Part shown: in pieces, positions 22,001 through 33,320 of the stretch | Numbering within the stretch: the stretch's first letter is position 1 | How the letters are laid out: the number at the start of each line of letters is the position of its first letter | Source of the DNA: Rhynchospora pubera | Taxonomy: Eukaryota > Streptophyta > Magnoliopsida > Poales > Cyperaceae | Length of the DNA stretch: 64,000 bases | NCBI GenBank assembly: GCA_028095005.1 | Contig: CM051459.1 | Span: 121,245,431-121,309,430 of the forward strand | Reading direction: 5' to 3' | Notes under the pieces: model-generated | Seen by the model: the letters and a program-made list of their open reading frames with translations, nothing else | Told to the model about the DNA's origin: nothing | Database searches by the model: none | Made by a program: the position numbers and the translations under genes

Positions 22001-22502
22001 TGTTGAAAAAAATGTGTGGAGCCGTTCTCTGCACGACGCAGGCTGGGCTTGCGGGCCGCAGATACTGAACGACCCAGTGGGTCGCTGGCAGGGCCAGCGG
22101 GTCGCTGGGACTGGGATCTAAACAGACGTGATCTGTTCAGATCAACTCCTATAAATACTCCTCTAAACAGAAACGCCTCTATGGTTCTTGGATCTACTGT
22201 TCTGTATGTTCCACAGAAAAAGAGAGGAGAGTTTCTAAGAGGGAGGAAATAGTCCGATTGGTCGGAATAATCGGATCACACACACGAGTCGAGACCGGTA
22301 AGTGGAAGCGTGGAAGGTGACGCCAAGACCTAACTTGAGGCTATGGTGTACCGGTTGCATACGGAGAGATACAAGACGCTGCAGAATCGAACTCCAACAA
22401 GAAGATCTAGACGTTCAATCATTTTCGCTGTGGTATATCTATTCTCTAAATTATTCTTATAAGTTAGATATGCATATAGGTTTATATTTAATTAAACCTT
22501 CA
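22001..22502 (+). repeat. 3' LTR of the LARD element
   Basis: It starts TGTTGAAAAAAATGTG and ends in CTTCA. It carries a GCTTGCGGGCCGC insertion relative to the 5' LTR and a TATA-like CTATAAATAC near 22150. Confidence 0.9.
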
Positions 22503-22667
22503 AAGCTAATCAATAACAATAGAGTTCTTAAGACTCTTGTAGGATGTTGAGAATAATGAAGAAAATCTCAAAGAGTTCTTAAGACTCTTTACTGTTAAAC
22601 ACCTTCTCAATCGTGGTGTTCCTTTCAAAATAAAAGACAACGGAAATATCAAAGATGTCAGGGCGTA

Positions 22668-23100
22668 ACTAGGATTTTATGTAAGGAGGGTCCGTAATTT
22701 TTTTTTAAAAAAATTATATATATTAGAACGTCTAATATAGATATAGTATAACAATATTTTTCAAATAAATAATTTTAAAATAATGTAACTAAAAAAATTT
22801 TCATCAGAAATCGAATAAATCTATAACAACAACACAAAAAAATTAACATATCAAATATCCAAAATAATAATTCAAGGCAATCAATAAAGTAAAAATCTAT
22901 AACGAGCTTTCATTTTCTGATAATTTTACATAATAGGTTCATTAGAAATTTCATTGAACACATCTCTTTCTATATATGTTACAAGACAATCATTCATCCA
23001 ACTATCTCCCATTTTATTTCTAAGTTTTGTCTTAATAAGATTCATTGCTGAGAATACCCGTTCGACAGATGCCGTTGCCACCGGTGAAATGTCCGTTCGC
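22668..23100 (-). mobile_element. hAT transposon, 3' end fragment
   Basis: The plus-strand start CAGGGCGTAACTAGG is a typical hAT terminus, and the minus-strand coding remnant next to it is a hAT dimerisation domain. No second terminus is visible to the right, so only the 3' end of the element survives. Confidence 0.65.
22926..23090 (-). pseudogene. hAT transposase C-terminal dimerisation domain, truncated
   Basis: Reading the minus strand from about 23090 gives SPVATASVERVFSAMNLIK, then KLRNKMGDSWMNDCLVTYIE, and a stop at 22926-22928. This is the conserved C-terminal hAT dimerisation region, most like the zinc-finger/ZMYM-like plant subgroup. An in-frame stop directly upstream and unrelated sequence beyond show that the rest of the gene is gone. 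Confidence 0.8.
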
Positions 23101-23405
23101 TACTCGCTAGTTCCTTCACGACGGAGACGGGAGAAGGCAAACAAGTAAGTCGGAGAAGGAGGAAACAAATCAATTTCTAATTTTCTAATATGGGTCCTCT
23201 TAATTTTTTAGATGGGTCCATATAATTTTTTTTTATTTACATACAAGTCCTACTCTAAGTAAATTTCTTTTCCAAGGTGGGTTCTGGACCCACCAATCAA
23301 AGTGTGTCTTTTTTCTCTAAAGGTATTTTGATATTTTATTTTTTTTTAGAATCTATTTTGATATTATATTTCATTTTACTCTTTAATTAGGGTGACAATT
23401 AAACA

Positions 23406-25244
23406 ATGTCGGCAGCTGAATTTGGAAAGGAAAATAAGTTCAGGAGGGGTATCCGGAAAGATTTTGTTAGAATACTACTGCAAAATCTTCAACTAACCCA
23501 GAGGCAAATGCATGAGTTGGGGACAGACGGCCCAACGAAACTGATGGACAGCACTGATAATATAAAAAGGGCGGTTGAAGAGACGACAGATTTCCTCGAT
23601 AAAGTTGAAAACTGGGAAAATCAAATGTTAAATCATTTTTTAATGATAGAAAGGCAAATTTCTAGAGTGCATCAGAATATGAAAGAGCTCGTTGAAAATA
23701 AGGAAGAAGAGGAAAAGGTGGTTAAGGATCTAGATGGTATTCTTGCTAAGATAAAAGTGCTCAAAGACAAGGTTCCTTCAATGGTTTGCCCTGAACCTCA
23801 ACCATGTGAAGGGAGCAAAACATATGAAGTAGGGGAATTATCAAATATTCGTTATCAAGAGAATGAGAGCTATATGGATCTTTTAAAATGTATGAAGGAT
23901 TTGAGCTCCCATCGGAAAAATTGTCTGTATAGTCTTGCTATTTTTCCAGAAAATACAGAACTAAAGAAGAGACTAGTGGTGTCCTGGTGGATTGGTTTGG
24001 GGCTAATACCTTTGGAGAGAAAAGCAGCAGAGCAGTTAGGAAACAAGTACTTCTCTATGCTAGTAGACAAGGGCATCCTCGTACCAACACGTATCAGAGA
24101 TCATAATCAAGTAGTTGACTGCTGCATGATCAAACCTGAAATTCATAGGGAATTGATTCTTTCCTGTTTGAAGAAAGGTATCTTAGAGAACAGGAAAGAG
24201 GGCAGTTGGTACTTTTACCGAGAAGACGGAGTAAATGTAAAAGCAGTTCTAAATGCAGACCAACAGAACATCAATTCCTCTTATATTAGTAGAATCAACC
24301 CTTTCATTCAAGTGGTTCAATTGGGCATGTGGCATTACACAGAACAGAAAGCTTACATTGAGGTTGATGAAACTCGGTTCCTTGCAAAACTAGGGGATAA
24401 GGTAACTTACCTCAGCCTCCAAGGTATTTCAATGATAGAAGAGCTTCCTGAGTCGATTGGCCAACTAGAATCCTTGATGATACTTGACTTAAAGAATTGT
24501 CAAGATTTGCAAAGATTACCCAAAAAACCACGACAAACTATCGGGGCAGCATTACCCAGAAATAGCAAGTGGTTTGAGAAGCTGACACATTTAGATATTT
24601 CAGGGTGTTACCTAATAGAACATATGCCAAAATGGATATGTGAGCTCTCTACTCTACAAGTGTTGAAAGGTGCTGTGTTTAATGGTTCCAAAACAAATCA
24701 ATGTCGGCTGCAGGATCTAAAAACGTTAAAAAATCTTGTAAAGCTGAGCATTGAAATGATTAACCAGCCTTTTCTTTCACCGGAAGATTACAGTGGATTA
24801 GAACCACTGGACAGTTTATTGGTTTTGATAATAAAATGGAGAACAGATGATCATGAGAATTTTCAAGGACTAGGGGCTATCTCTTTTCCAAAAAATCTGG
24901 AGAAGTTGGACATCAGATGCTATCCAAAAGAAGAGGCACTCGAGCTTTTGAACATTGAAAACCAGGAAAAATTAAAGAGATTGTATATCAGGGGTGGGAT
25001 GTTTACTAGACTTAAAAATACTTCCCACTGGCCAGTGGAGATATTGCGTCTGCGGTACTTAAAAAAATTTGAACTGGACGCAAATCTGCACTGGGAGTTC
25101 TTACAGAAATTAAAGTGTATAGAATGGGAAGACTGTTACATATTCGACAACACCAAGGGTTTTTGGATGTTGGATATTCATGGCCCCTTGCGTTTCTCAC
25201 AGCTACCAAGGAAATCACCTGGAGCAATGTCAACTGGTAACTGA
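23406..25244 (+). CDS. Disease-resistance RPP13-like protein without NB-ARC (coiled coil, winged helix, LRR)
   Basis: The 612-residue single exon has an N-terminal helical, coiled-coil-like region (about 1-125, with a Glu/Lys-rich stretch at 90-120). A winged-helix region typical of NLRs follows at about 160-260 (RKNCLYSLAIFPENTELKKR, then WWIGLGLI). LRRs occupy about 340-600 (VTYLSLQGIS, ELPESIGQLESLMILDLKNC). No P-loop, kinase-2 or GLPL motif is present, so it lacks the nucleotide-binding switch. Plants do carry a family of such RPP13-like-4-type proteins, so this may be a real class rather than a deletion. The ATG is preceded by a possible acceptor 10 bp upstream; AATAAA lies at 25303. A role in immunity is inferred from family only. 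Confidence 0.85.
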   Translation: MSAAEFGKENKFRRGIRKDFVRILLQNLQLTQRQMHELGTDGPTKLMDSTDNIKRAVEETTDFLDKVENWENQMLNHFLMIERQISRVHQNMKELVENKEEEEKVVKDLDGILAKIKVLKDKVPSMVCPEPQPCEGSKTYEVGELSNIRYQENESYMDLLKCMKDLSSHRKNCLYSLAIFPENTELKKRLVVSWWIGLGLIPLERKAAEQLGNKYFSMLVDKGILVPTRIRDHNQVVDCCMIKPEIHRELILSCLKKGILENRKEGSWYFYREDGVNVKAVLNADQQNINSSYISRINPFIQVVQLGMWHYTEQKAYIEVDETRFLAKLGDKVTYLSLQGISMIEELPESIGQLESLMILDLKNCQDLQRLPKKPRQTIGAALPRNSKWFEKLTHLDISGCYLIEHMPKWICELSTLQVLKGAVFNGSKTNQCRLQDLKTLKNLVKLSIEMINQPFLSPEDYSGLEPLDSLLVLIIKWRTDDHENFQGLGAISFPKNLEKLDIRCYPKEEALELLNIENQEKLKRLYIRGGMFTRLKNTSHWPVEILRLRYLKKFELDANLHWEFLQKLKCIEWEDCYIFDNTKGFWMLDIHGPLRFSQLPRKSPGAMSTGN

Positions 25245-25900
25245 TAGCAACTTTACCTTTTTTAGTAGTTGGTTTCTTTTAAGAACCACTTCCTTAGCAA
25301 AAAATAAAGTGATGATCTAGGTAACTTTTCGTGCTTTAATTCCCCCTGGTAATGATGCATGCATTGATTATCTATGCTTTGTGGTCGTCTTCTCATGTAT
25401 AAATGGTATAATACATTCCTCTTACTACTGATATTTTGTTTGGGTATGGACTATGTTGTGATCATGAATCTCATGCTTGTTTATTCAATTAGATATTCCA
25501 TCAATGTGATTGACTAGAATTTTGTGTTCTTAAAAAATTTTTCGAAAAAAGATCGTAGCGCTACCCAATTTCATTTTTCATAATGAAACAAAAAGTACAA
25601 TTAAAAAAAAAAAATCAAAACCTAACATAGGCTGCCAAACTGTTTTGTAACAAGCCAGCATGAGCAAACCTATTTGTACCTAAACCAGTACCTCATTGAA
25701 AATTGATACAGCAATAACTCCTGTTACTTATTGCAACGTCTCAAAAACACCAAGCCGACTAAGAATATTAATAAGCATTTCTTCCTAATGCTGTCATAAA
25801 TATATATTATGTATATATTTTTGCAGTGTATTATAATAGTACCACGTGATGAGTATGAACAAAAACACAATGTAGCCCTGAGAAACTTTTTTGTTAAATA
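25245..25900. other. 3' flank and intergenic DNA after the RPP13-like gene
   Basis: It contains the AATAAA at 25303 and otherwise AT-rich sequence with an A-run near 25600. No gene is seen. Confidence 0.5.
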
Positions 25901-26325
25901 TATATATATAGAGAGAAAGAGAGAATGGATATAGAACACTTATGTTAACGGATCGTCCTCGTACACATGAGTCGTTTTTCAAGATTCAAAATTTAAATGG
26001 TCAATCCGAACGGTTCAAGTTATTCTCCATATTGAAAAACCTAAATAGACCAAATTTTTCATTTTTTCGGTTTTTTTGCTATTTATTATGATATTTTCAA
26101 AAAAACACTATAATTGGAGCATTTCAGGCCCTCTAATTTGAAAATATCATAACAAATAGTAAAAAAATAAAAAAAGTAAAATTTGGTCTATCTAGATTTT
26201 CAATATGAAGAACAACTTTAACGATTCGAATTGACTGAATTTTGAATCTTGAAGAACGACTCATGTGTACGAGGACGATCCGTACACATGAATGTTTTAT
26301 ATTCATTCTCTCTCTATATATATAT
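25901..26325. mobile_element. Foldback MITE, about 425 bp
   Basis: The two halves are inverted copies: TATATATAGAGAGAAAGAG on the left mirrors CTCTCTCTATATATATA on the right, and AACGGATCGTCCTCGTACAC mirrors GTGTACGAGGACGATCCGT. The centre is near 26115. Short matching peptides on both strands are by-products. No clear target duplication was found because the ends fall in TA repeats. Confidence 0.8.
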
Positions 26326-26908
26326 TCTTGTAAAAACTAGTCTTAAAACCTGTGTTTTTAGAGCGACAATAAGTTTACAAGAACATACTACTGCAAGCAA
26401 GACCCCGACTACGGTACCTCTTGTACCGGTGACCACTCACACAGCACAGCTCTGTTTATTTAACTTCTACGATAGATGTCTTTTTTTTTTTTTTTTATTC
26501 ACCAATTGGTGAATAATTATTTCAAAGAATCATCTCTAGTCAAAAGCTTTTACTTTTCAGAAAGAAGCCTAAATGGAAAACGGAGAGTATAATACATGAA
26601 ATCGAACGGATATAAACTCGATGGTAATTAGTCAAAAGCTTTTACTTTGCAGTGCCATCGTGCAAGAGATCAAGATGTGTGTTTTTCAGATTGAGGCGCA
26701 GGGACAGACGATTTTTAATTTTTCTCCGTTAACCCCTTTTAATTTCCGTCATCTCTCGTGCACAGAAATTGTCTCTTTTCGTGCTCTCTCAAGTGTCTTC
26801 CGTTTAATTCCAGGTTAATTTCTTCGACCTGTCCTGCGTATGTCGGTCAGCGAGTCCAATATAATCCCAATTTGTAAAACCGTAAAAGTGGTTGATGATT
26901 ACTGATTA
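26326..26908. other. Intergenic DNA
   Basis: I see no gene. A T-run lies at about 26480-26496. Confidence 0.5.
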
Positions 26909-27077
26909 AGGGTCGTTTGGATGGCTTAGGAATTTGAATAATTTAGAGAATTTTTTATTCCTAAATATAAATTTATTAGAAAGTGTGTAACTTTATAAAG
27001 AATTTGGATTGTTTATAATAAATTTATGCTGGGAATATGAAATTTTCCAAATTTCCCAAGGGATCCAAACAGCCCCT
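26909..27077. mobile_element. Short MITE with AGGGTCGTTTGGAT / ATCCAAACAGCCCCT ends
   Basis: The ends are imperfect inverted repeats of the common plant type GGG(C/T)(T/C)GTTTGGAT. The interior is AT-rich and non-coding. The flanks share TGATT but no exact duplication, so the superfamily is left open. Confidence 0.55.
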
Positions 27078-27819
27078 CAATGATTCCAGATTTTGAAGCC
27101 GATATCTTAAATCGATCTCACGTCCCCAATAGTCCAGTACCAATATGGTAATTGGTAAGATATTATTTCGCAAATCGTGGATTAATTAAATTCGCTTGAA
27201 CTGCCACATGTAACCCAACACGGTGAAAGCCATAAAATATCATGCACCAAGTAAGTTTGGGGATCAAGAAAAGTAGAAAACAGATGCAATTTCAATTATT
27301 TATCCAAATCTGACAAAATATTAATATTAAAAAAGAAAAAAGCGAAAGGCCGTGTGACTCTGTTCGTTTCGATCCTTTTGAGAAATTAGGCAGCTTACTA
27401 GCAACTTTTGAATACGAGGTACGTTTTCATTTCGGTCCTTTGAGATTTTTGTCATTAGTTCGTTGTTTGAATGTCTGATGAATATTCTTCTCTATTTCTG
27501 TTCCAAAGTTCAACTTTGCTCGATCACATTTTAGTCGCAATCATAAAAGCATTGCTGGGGAAAAAAAAGGCTCTCCTCCATTTATCTTGTCTAAGGCGTC
27601 GAAAGTTGGAATTTATTTCAATCCTTTAAATCAAATTACTCTGACCCAATTCTGTTTTCATCCAATATTTTTAATTAATTGCTTATTGGAGTTATATATG
27701 TGTGTTTGAATTGGTTTAAGGACCTCACCCCCTTTCTAAAATCTGGAGCTATCGGAAAGAAAACATAAACTCAGAAAGATTCAAGGAGAGGAAACTAGTA
27801 GCAGTCTACCAGTGGTCAA
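27078..27819. other. Promoter and 5' leader region of interactor-like gene A
   Basis: No other gene is visible. The last 80 bp before the ATG are purine-rich leader-like sequence. Confidence 0.4.
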
Positions 27820-30047
27820 ATGGAAGCTGATCAAATCATAGATTGTGGCGCAGCAACCCAGGTCAACTCTATTTCTGAAACAAGTGCAATGACTGATGGC
27901 ATGAAGAAACAAATCACCTATTACTTTGTGAAGTATCACCGATACAAGGATCACAAAATCACATGTAAAATTGAAGAAGCTCGTCGGGATATCAGACAGA
28001 AAACTGAAGATATTAAAAATTATAAGGAAAAGTTGAAGTGTTATGAGGTATGATAAATTTTCTGCCTCCTGAATTCCACATCCATGCCAATAATTTGGAA
28101 AAGCTAGGATATTGCAAATCAGTTTTAGTATGACCCATGTTATTAGGAATAAAGAAATTATTACATCTGCCCGGCATGACAAAGGTGGTATTTACTTTTT
28201 AATTTTGTTAAATGTAACCATTTTTGTTAAAAATGCTTTTATGGGCGTTACTTAGGATCTTTCCAGTAAATATTCTGTGAATTTTGGGTGTAGTTCATCA
28301 ATAATTTTTAAATTTGTCATATAATATATTTCCTTACGGCTCTTACTTGCATTTAGATCTCAACTCTATCAGCTTTTGGTGTGAACTAGGATCTAGAAGA
28401 TAAAGCCAAACCGCAATTATTCTATGCTTGTTTCATGTACAAAATGCATTGAATAAAAATTGTACAGATTACAGAGTTGCTATGCAGTCTCGAGAGGTCA
28501 GGGAGTTGACAAATCATGTACGTTTAATTGTTTATGCTGCCTAAAGGGTTGTTCTTTAGTTCTATATTTTTGGCTAGTATATATTAGGAGATTTTTTTTT
28601 CAGGAGTTGTATTATCCATGATTGTATGTTCCATTCAATTGGTTTAGAAGTTAGAACATCATGAGTTCTTTGGTCTAACTAAATTATTTTGTGTATTATT
28701 TTTCTTTATGTACTCTCTTGGCACATCAGTCTTAACTCTTAAGACTTAGCCATAAGCATGTGTTTCCATTTCTGTTAAGTACAAACCACATAAGTTTAAT
28801 ACATACATGAATTAATTACTAAATAAATCTGTCTATGTTATATATTGTCCGTATAATTCATGCTTTCTTTAAGTTTGTTATGCTAATTAATGCATCTCAT
28901 TTTATTGCACAGATTGGTGGCTTAAAACACAGAGTGCGGAAGGAAAAACTTACCTTGAAAGAAGAAAAACAGCTGATCAAACAGATGAATGAGTTGAAAG
29001 GGAAAAAGGATGAAGTTGTAGCTCTTGTATCATCTGATAATAAAAAGAGACAAAAGGAGGTTATCGAACAACTCCTACGGTACCCAGCGTGGAAGTACAA
29101 GAAAATACCCATGGCTAAATGGCCAGAGGTAAAGTTTGGATCCGGAGTCCTCTGTATCATGTCTGTCAACATAATGAATTAGAATTACCCTTATATATAT
29201 ATTTTGGGATCACAATATCTTGTGGGTTTCTTGGGTACTGATAAGGTATACATGGGTGCTATTAATCCTAAACCATACCAGGCGTAACTTGAGGAATGGT
29301 TTTAAAATTTTTTTTTTTTTTTTGAGGAAGAAATTTTGTGGGAGATTTACTGTTGTTTTGCACTTTCTATGGAAATCCTCTAATCTTGATTATTCTCAAT
29401 CCTTAATTTTATTTATGTTTGCCATTTGTGGTAGTCTATAACTGAAGAGATCGATCAACTAAAGATGAACCAGCTTGATGCTCGAAAAGGATTGAGGTAT
29501 GTGGAGCATTATTTGAAAGACATGAAGTACCACATCAGCAATGTGCAAGAGAGCATTCATACTGCTATTTTAGAAAGGGACCAGGCGGACAAAGGGTTTG
29601 TAAAATTAGAAGAACTTGCAGATCAATTGGTACAATATTTTTATTAAAAATATTTGGAATTTATATGTGGTATTATAATTTCTGATATTATAGAATTCCA
29701 TTGTTGATACTGTCAAACTTCCCATTTCAATTCTTTCATCCCCTTTCTAACTAATTATTTAATTCCGAATGCTTGAGGTAATCTGATCATCAACAATTGC
29801 TCATCTCAATTTCAATTCGTGAATATCTAAAACATTTGTTTTTTTTTTTTTACTATTTTATCAGATAGAGAAATTCTTTTCACAATGGAATGCCAATGAA
29901 GCTGTCAGATATGACTACATCAGAAGGGTACATTGGTCACTTGACAGTTGTGGGCTTAGTAAAGATATCCGGATAGCAAACCCTGATGAAAGTCCTAGTA
30001 CTGTACCAGAAAGTTCAATCCCCTGGCCCACACCTATTTGCAGATGA
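27820..30047 (+). CDS. Proton pump-interactor-like coiled-coil protein, copy A
   Basis: Four exons with canonical junctions, each a multiple of three: 27820-28047 (YYFVKYHRYKDHK, matching the FFFVKFRPDELD region of plant PPI proteins), 28913-29128 (KHRVRKEKLTLKEEKQLIKQ), 29435-29629 (EEIDQLKMNQLDARKG) and 29865-30047 (EKFFSQWNANEAVRYDYIRR, stop). Joined, they give about 273 residues. PPI proteins bind the autoinhibitory tail of the plasma-membrane H+-ATPase and are usually near 600 residues with a C-terminal membrane helix; this one is short and lacks that helix. A decayed exon at 28390-28517 (VQNALNKN and MQSREVRELTNH) is frameshifted and must be skipped. The exon matching 47875-47973 of copy B is missing. 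Confidence 0.7.
28390..28517 (+). pseudogene. Decayed exon 2 of interactor-like gene A
   Basis: A splice acceptor (AACTAG) and donor (GTACGT) remain, but the 128-bp stretch is not a multiple of three. Its first part (DLEDKAK) and last part (VQNAL onward) are in different frames, and about 50 bp are missing relative to exon 2 of copy B (46330-46509). Inclusion would introduce a stop. Confidence 0.65.
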
Positions 30048-31581
30048 GGACTTGAGGAACAATTAAAGGAAAGACGAAAGAGGTTGAGTTTGCAAAATAT
30101 CCAGTTCCCAATTCCCAGTTCGCAAAAATCGGAGAACTGGGAATAACCCCCTGTTCGCTGTTCGCGAACTGTTGTTTTGCATTTGGTTCGTTGTTCTCTA
30201 CCCCTGTTCGTTGTTCTCAGCTGTTCTCCGCTTTCCAAACATACCCGAGGAAGCCCCTTCAATCACTCTAACACACAAGGACATGTGGGGAAAAAATTGT
30301 ATGCACTTCACTATCTTATTCTAGCTGTCAACCATACAGTAATTCCAGACAGACTGACAGATAAAAAGAGAATGAAAAGTAATTCTATTGATTTTTGGCG
30401 CAATTACATCAGAGGATCTGGTGCTCTTCTTATACACATGATTTAAGTTTGGCACAATATTTTAATTAATTTGAATATGCTTAATTTGTTAGATAACAGA
30501 ATGCATCAGCTGTGCATTGCCTCATCCAGGGTGGTGGGGGTGGTCATCTACAGAATCCAGTTGTATCTTGTCAATTTCATATATAGTCGTTACTTTTGTT
30601 GTTTGCAACTATATATGCATACTCAATAATACTTGAGTAATTTACCAGAAATCAAGAAAATGGTTCTGGAAGAAAAGCATATTGAATAATATGAAGCTAG
30701 TATTAGATTTAATTAAGGGAGAATTTAATAGTATGTTGCTATATCTCGTGATTTAAATTTGGTCATTTTACGAAGAGGAATTTAAAATAGAAGGCCGTGA
30801 AAGTAGGTAAAATAGTTGTCACCGTTGCCAAAATTTTACCTAATATTTCTTAACCATTGGGGAATTTTTTTTTTATTTGGTTCTTTTCTTTTCTAAAAGG
30901 ATTAAGAAAATACATGCGTTGGAGAAAAAAAAATTCCAAGCAATTAAAGTTGTTGAAAAAAATTATACTTGAGGTTATGCGCAAATAGTTATATTCAGAA
31001 ACTAATTATGTGTGACTTTAATATTTGCAAATTGTTATTTTCAGAAACTAATTACTTTGTAAATTTATGTGTGACTTCTTTCCTTTCAATGGAATTCTAC
31101 TGGTGTGGCAATCGTCATCTATCTTTCAAAAAAAAAATAAATAAATAAATAAAATAAAAATAAAAGACTATTTACTTTAATAAACATGAACATAACCACG
31201 ATAGTGACTTTAATATTTGCATTTGTACTTTGTTTCTATTTTTCTGGACTTTTACTGAGGTAAAGGAAATCAAATTTTCTAAACTCAGCAGTGAATTTTA
31301 ACTGGCCGGGCTGAAATAGTAGTGCATCTAGCTGATGAGTTTCGTCAGATGAACTGGATCAGGACAACAGTTTCAAATGGACGTAGGAAACAGATTACAA
31401 TTTTGTTAATTTTACATTCCTTTTTGAGTACCCGTGTTTTAATACCATACTGGCACACCTTTTGAGTCTTTTCGGTATTTTCTGATATTTTGTCTCACAA
31501 TACTGGAAACTGCCATTTAACTCACTGTTCCACTTCCACCTGATAGTATTGTGGAACAGTGAGTGAAAACATTGTTGAGAA
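30048..31581. other. Intergenic DNA with a GTTCG-rich patch
   Basis: At 30110-30250 the words GTTCGCTGTTCGCGAAC, GTTCGTTGTTCTC and their complements recur; a similar patch lies at 63530-63660. The rest is AT-rich with A-runs near 31125-31165. No gene is seen. Confidence 0.5.
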
Positions 31582-31589
31582 CCCGTCAG

Positions 31590-31900
31590 TATTAACAACC
31601 GTTCCGCTGTTCCGTTCCATTCCGTTCCGTCGAAACGGAACGTTAAATGAAAGCTGAAATGGATTCCGTTTTCAGAAACGGAACGGAAACGGAACCGAAA
31701 TTTGTTAACGTAAATGGAACGGAATACGGAAATGGGCTGAAATCAATAGGAAATGTGAGGCGGAACGTTAAATGGAACAGAAATTTGTTACGTTTGTCGA
31801 AACGAAACGAAAATGAAACAGCCATTTCGTTTCGTTACCGAAACGGAACATTAAATGAAAATGGTTGTTCCGTTTCCATCTCTAACGTTTGACAGGTATA
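31590..31900. mobile_element. hAT-like MITE A, GGAACG-word body
   Basis: Flanked by the 8-bp duplication CCCGTCAG (31582-31589 and 31901-31908). The left end is TATTAACAACCG; the right end reads TATACCTGTCAAACG on the minus strand. The body repeats GGAACG, GAAACG and complements many times. Non-coding, 311 bp. Confidence 0.85.
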
Positions 31901-31918
31901 CCCGTCAGTGATTGCCTA

Positions 31919-32192
31919 TATGGCTGCATAACGTCTAAAACGATCACGAAAACGGTCGATTTCGTTAATCGTTTTGTTTTAAAACGAAATTGATCACTCA
32001 TTTGCGTTAACCGTTTCGTTTTGGACGAAACGGTCGAAATCACGAAAATACCACGAAAATACACATGGACGAAACTGTTCTAAGCTTTCGTTAACCGTTT
32101 CGTTTACAAAACGCAATAAAAAATCTTAACCGTTTCGTTTCGTTTTGGACGAAACGAAAGGACGGTCGAAACGGTGACCGTTTTCACCCCTA
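31919..32192. mobile_element. hAT-like MITE G, GAAACG-word body
   Basis: Flanked by a perfect 8-bp duplication ATTGCCTA (31911-31918 and 32193-32200). The ends are TATGGCTGCATAACG and, on the minus strand, TAGGGGTGAAAACGG. The body is dominated by GAAACG and CGTTTC. A near-identical inverted copy lies at 48917-49195. Confidence 0.92.
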
Positions 32193-32370
32193 ATTGCCTA
32201 GGCCGTTGGGTCTTGTTCAGTTGGTATCTCTTATTTTAAATCGAAATATTACTAATTCCTTCAACATCATGGCCCATGGGTCGTACGTGATTTGGGCCTG
32301 CAAGTGTCACCACTCCTGTAAATAAAAGTCTCAGACTCTCAGTGTCCTGCACAAATTGCTGGATAGTGGA

Positions 32371-32693
32371 TATACCTGTCAATTTCGTGCCGTTTCAAAC
32401 GTTTTCCGTTCCGTTCCGTTCCGTCCAAAAAGAACATTAAATGAAAAAGAAAATCAGTTTCTGAAAACAAAACGGAAACGAAAATGAAAAAAATGAACGG
32501 AACGTTAAACGGAACACGGAAATAGGCTGAAATCAATATAGAAAATGAAGGACGAAACGTTAAACGGAACAAAATTCTGTTTCGTTTGACGAAACGGAAC
32601 GGAAACGAAATAATAATTTCGTTCTGTTACTGAAACGGAACAGCAAACGGAAATTGCCGTTTCCGCTGTTGTTCCAAACGTTTGACAAGTCTA
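32371..32693. mobile_element. hAT-like MITE B, GGAACG-word body
   Basis: Flanked by a perfect 8-bp duplication ATAGTGGA (32363-32370 and 32694-32701). The ends are TATACCTGTCAATTTCG and, on the minus strand, TAGACTTGTCAAACG. It shares the internal landmark GGCTGAAATCAAT with MITEs A and D. Confidence 0.92.
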
Positions 32694-32701
32694 ATAGTGG
32701 A

Positions 32702-33320
32702 GACTACCTGATTTAACACATCTTAAACTGCCGATCTGTCTGGTTTGCTGTGTTGTACAGGATGCCATGCCATCTCCAGAACGACTGCCTACTGCAAATT
32801 TTGATGTCGTGTCTCTAATTTTTGAAAATGGAAGGACCGTTTCTTTGTCAGTCTTTTCTGTGTGAAACAGAGAATTGAGCAGCATAAAAAAAAAGTTCCA
32901 CTATTTTACTCGTGTTCGTGAGAAAATAAAAAATTTTCTTTTTGGGAAATTCGATTGATTGAATTATGGTCTGTTATACCTTTTTATGGAGGTGCAGGCT
33001 ATTCTTAATTAGTAAATATATAGGACGAGGTTCACCGCTCAAATTTATCAAGTTTGAGTTGACCATATAATTCGAACTCTTTCCTTCAAATGTTGCAGCT
33101 TGCGCTTCAACTTGATGTTAATTACTGTTGCTATTCAACTCATCAATTTGTAATTCCGCACTATTTCACTTGGCAAACGAATTAAAAAGAAGAAACTAAT
33201 ATCTAAGAAACATATGTTTTTTGTGATTAGGTCTTCAATTCCGCATTGAATGAGATGAAAATAATTTTATTTTAAATTCAATTACTTGATTGGTGGAGTT
33301 TCATAAAGAGCCTAAACTTC
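32702..33320. other. Intergenic DNA between MITEs
   Basis: No gene or clear element is visible; AT-rich unique-looking sequence. Confidence 0.5.

Larger units (their letters stand above)
15340..22502 (+). mobile_element. Non-coding LTR retrotransposon (LARD type)
   Basis: Two direct repeats of about 490 bp (15340-15824 and 22001-22502) begin TGTTG and flank 6.2 kb. The 5-bp sequence AAGCT occurs immediately outside both (15335-15339 and 22503-22507), a perfect target duplication. A primer-binding-like TAGTATCAGAGCC follows the first LTR, matching the initiator-tRNA-Met type seen in many plant Copia elements, and AAGAAGGAGA precedes the second LTR as polypurine tract. The interior has no gag or pol frame longer than about 95 codons, so it depends on proteins in trans. 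The LTRs differ by small indels and many substitutions, so the insertion is not recent. Confidence 0.92.
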
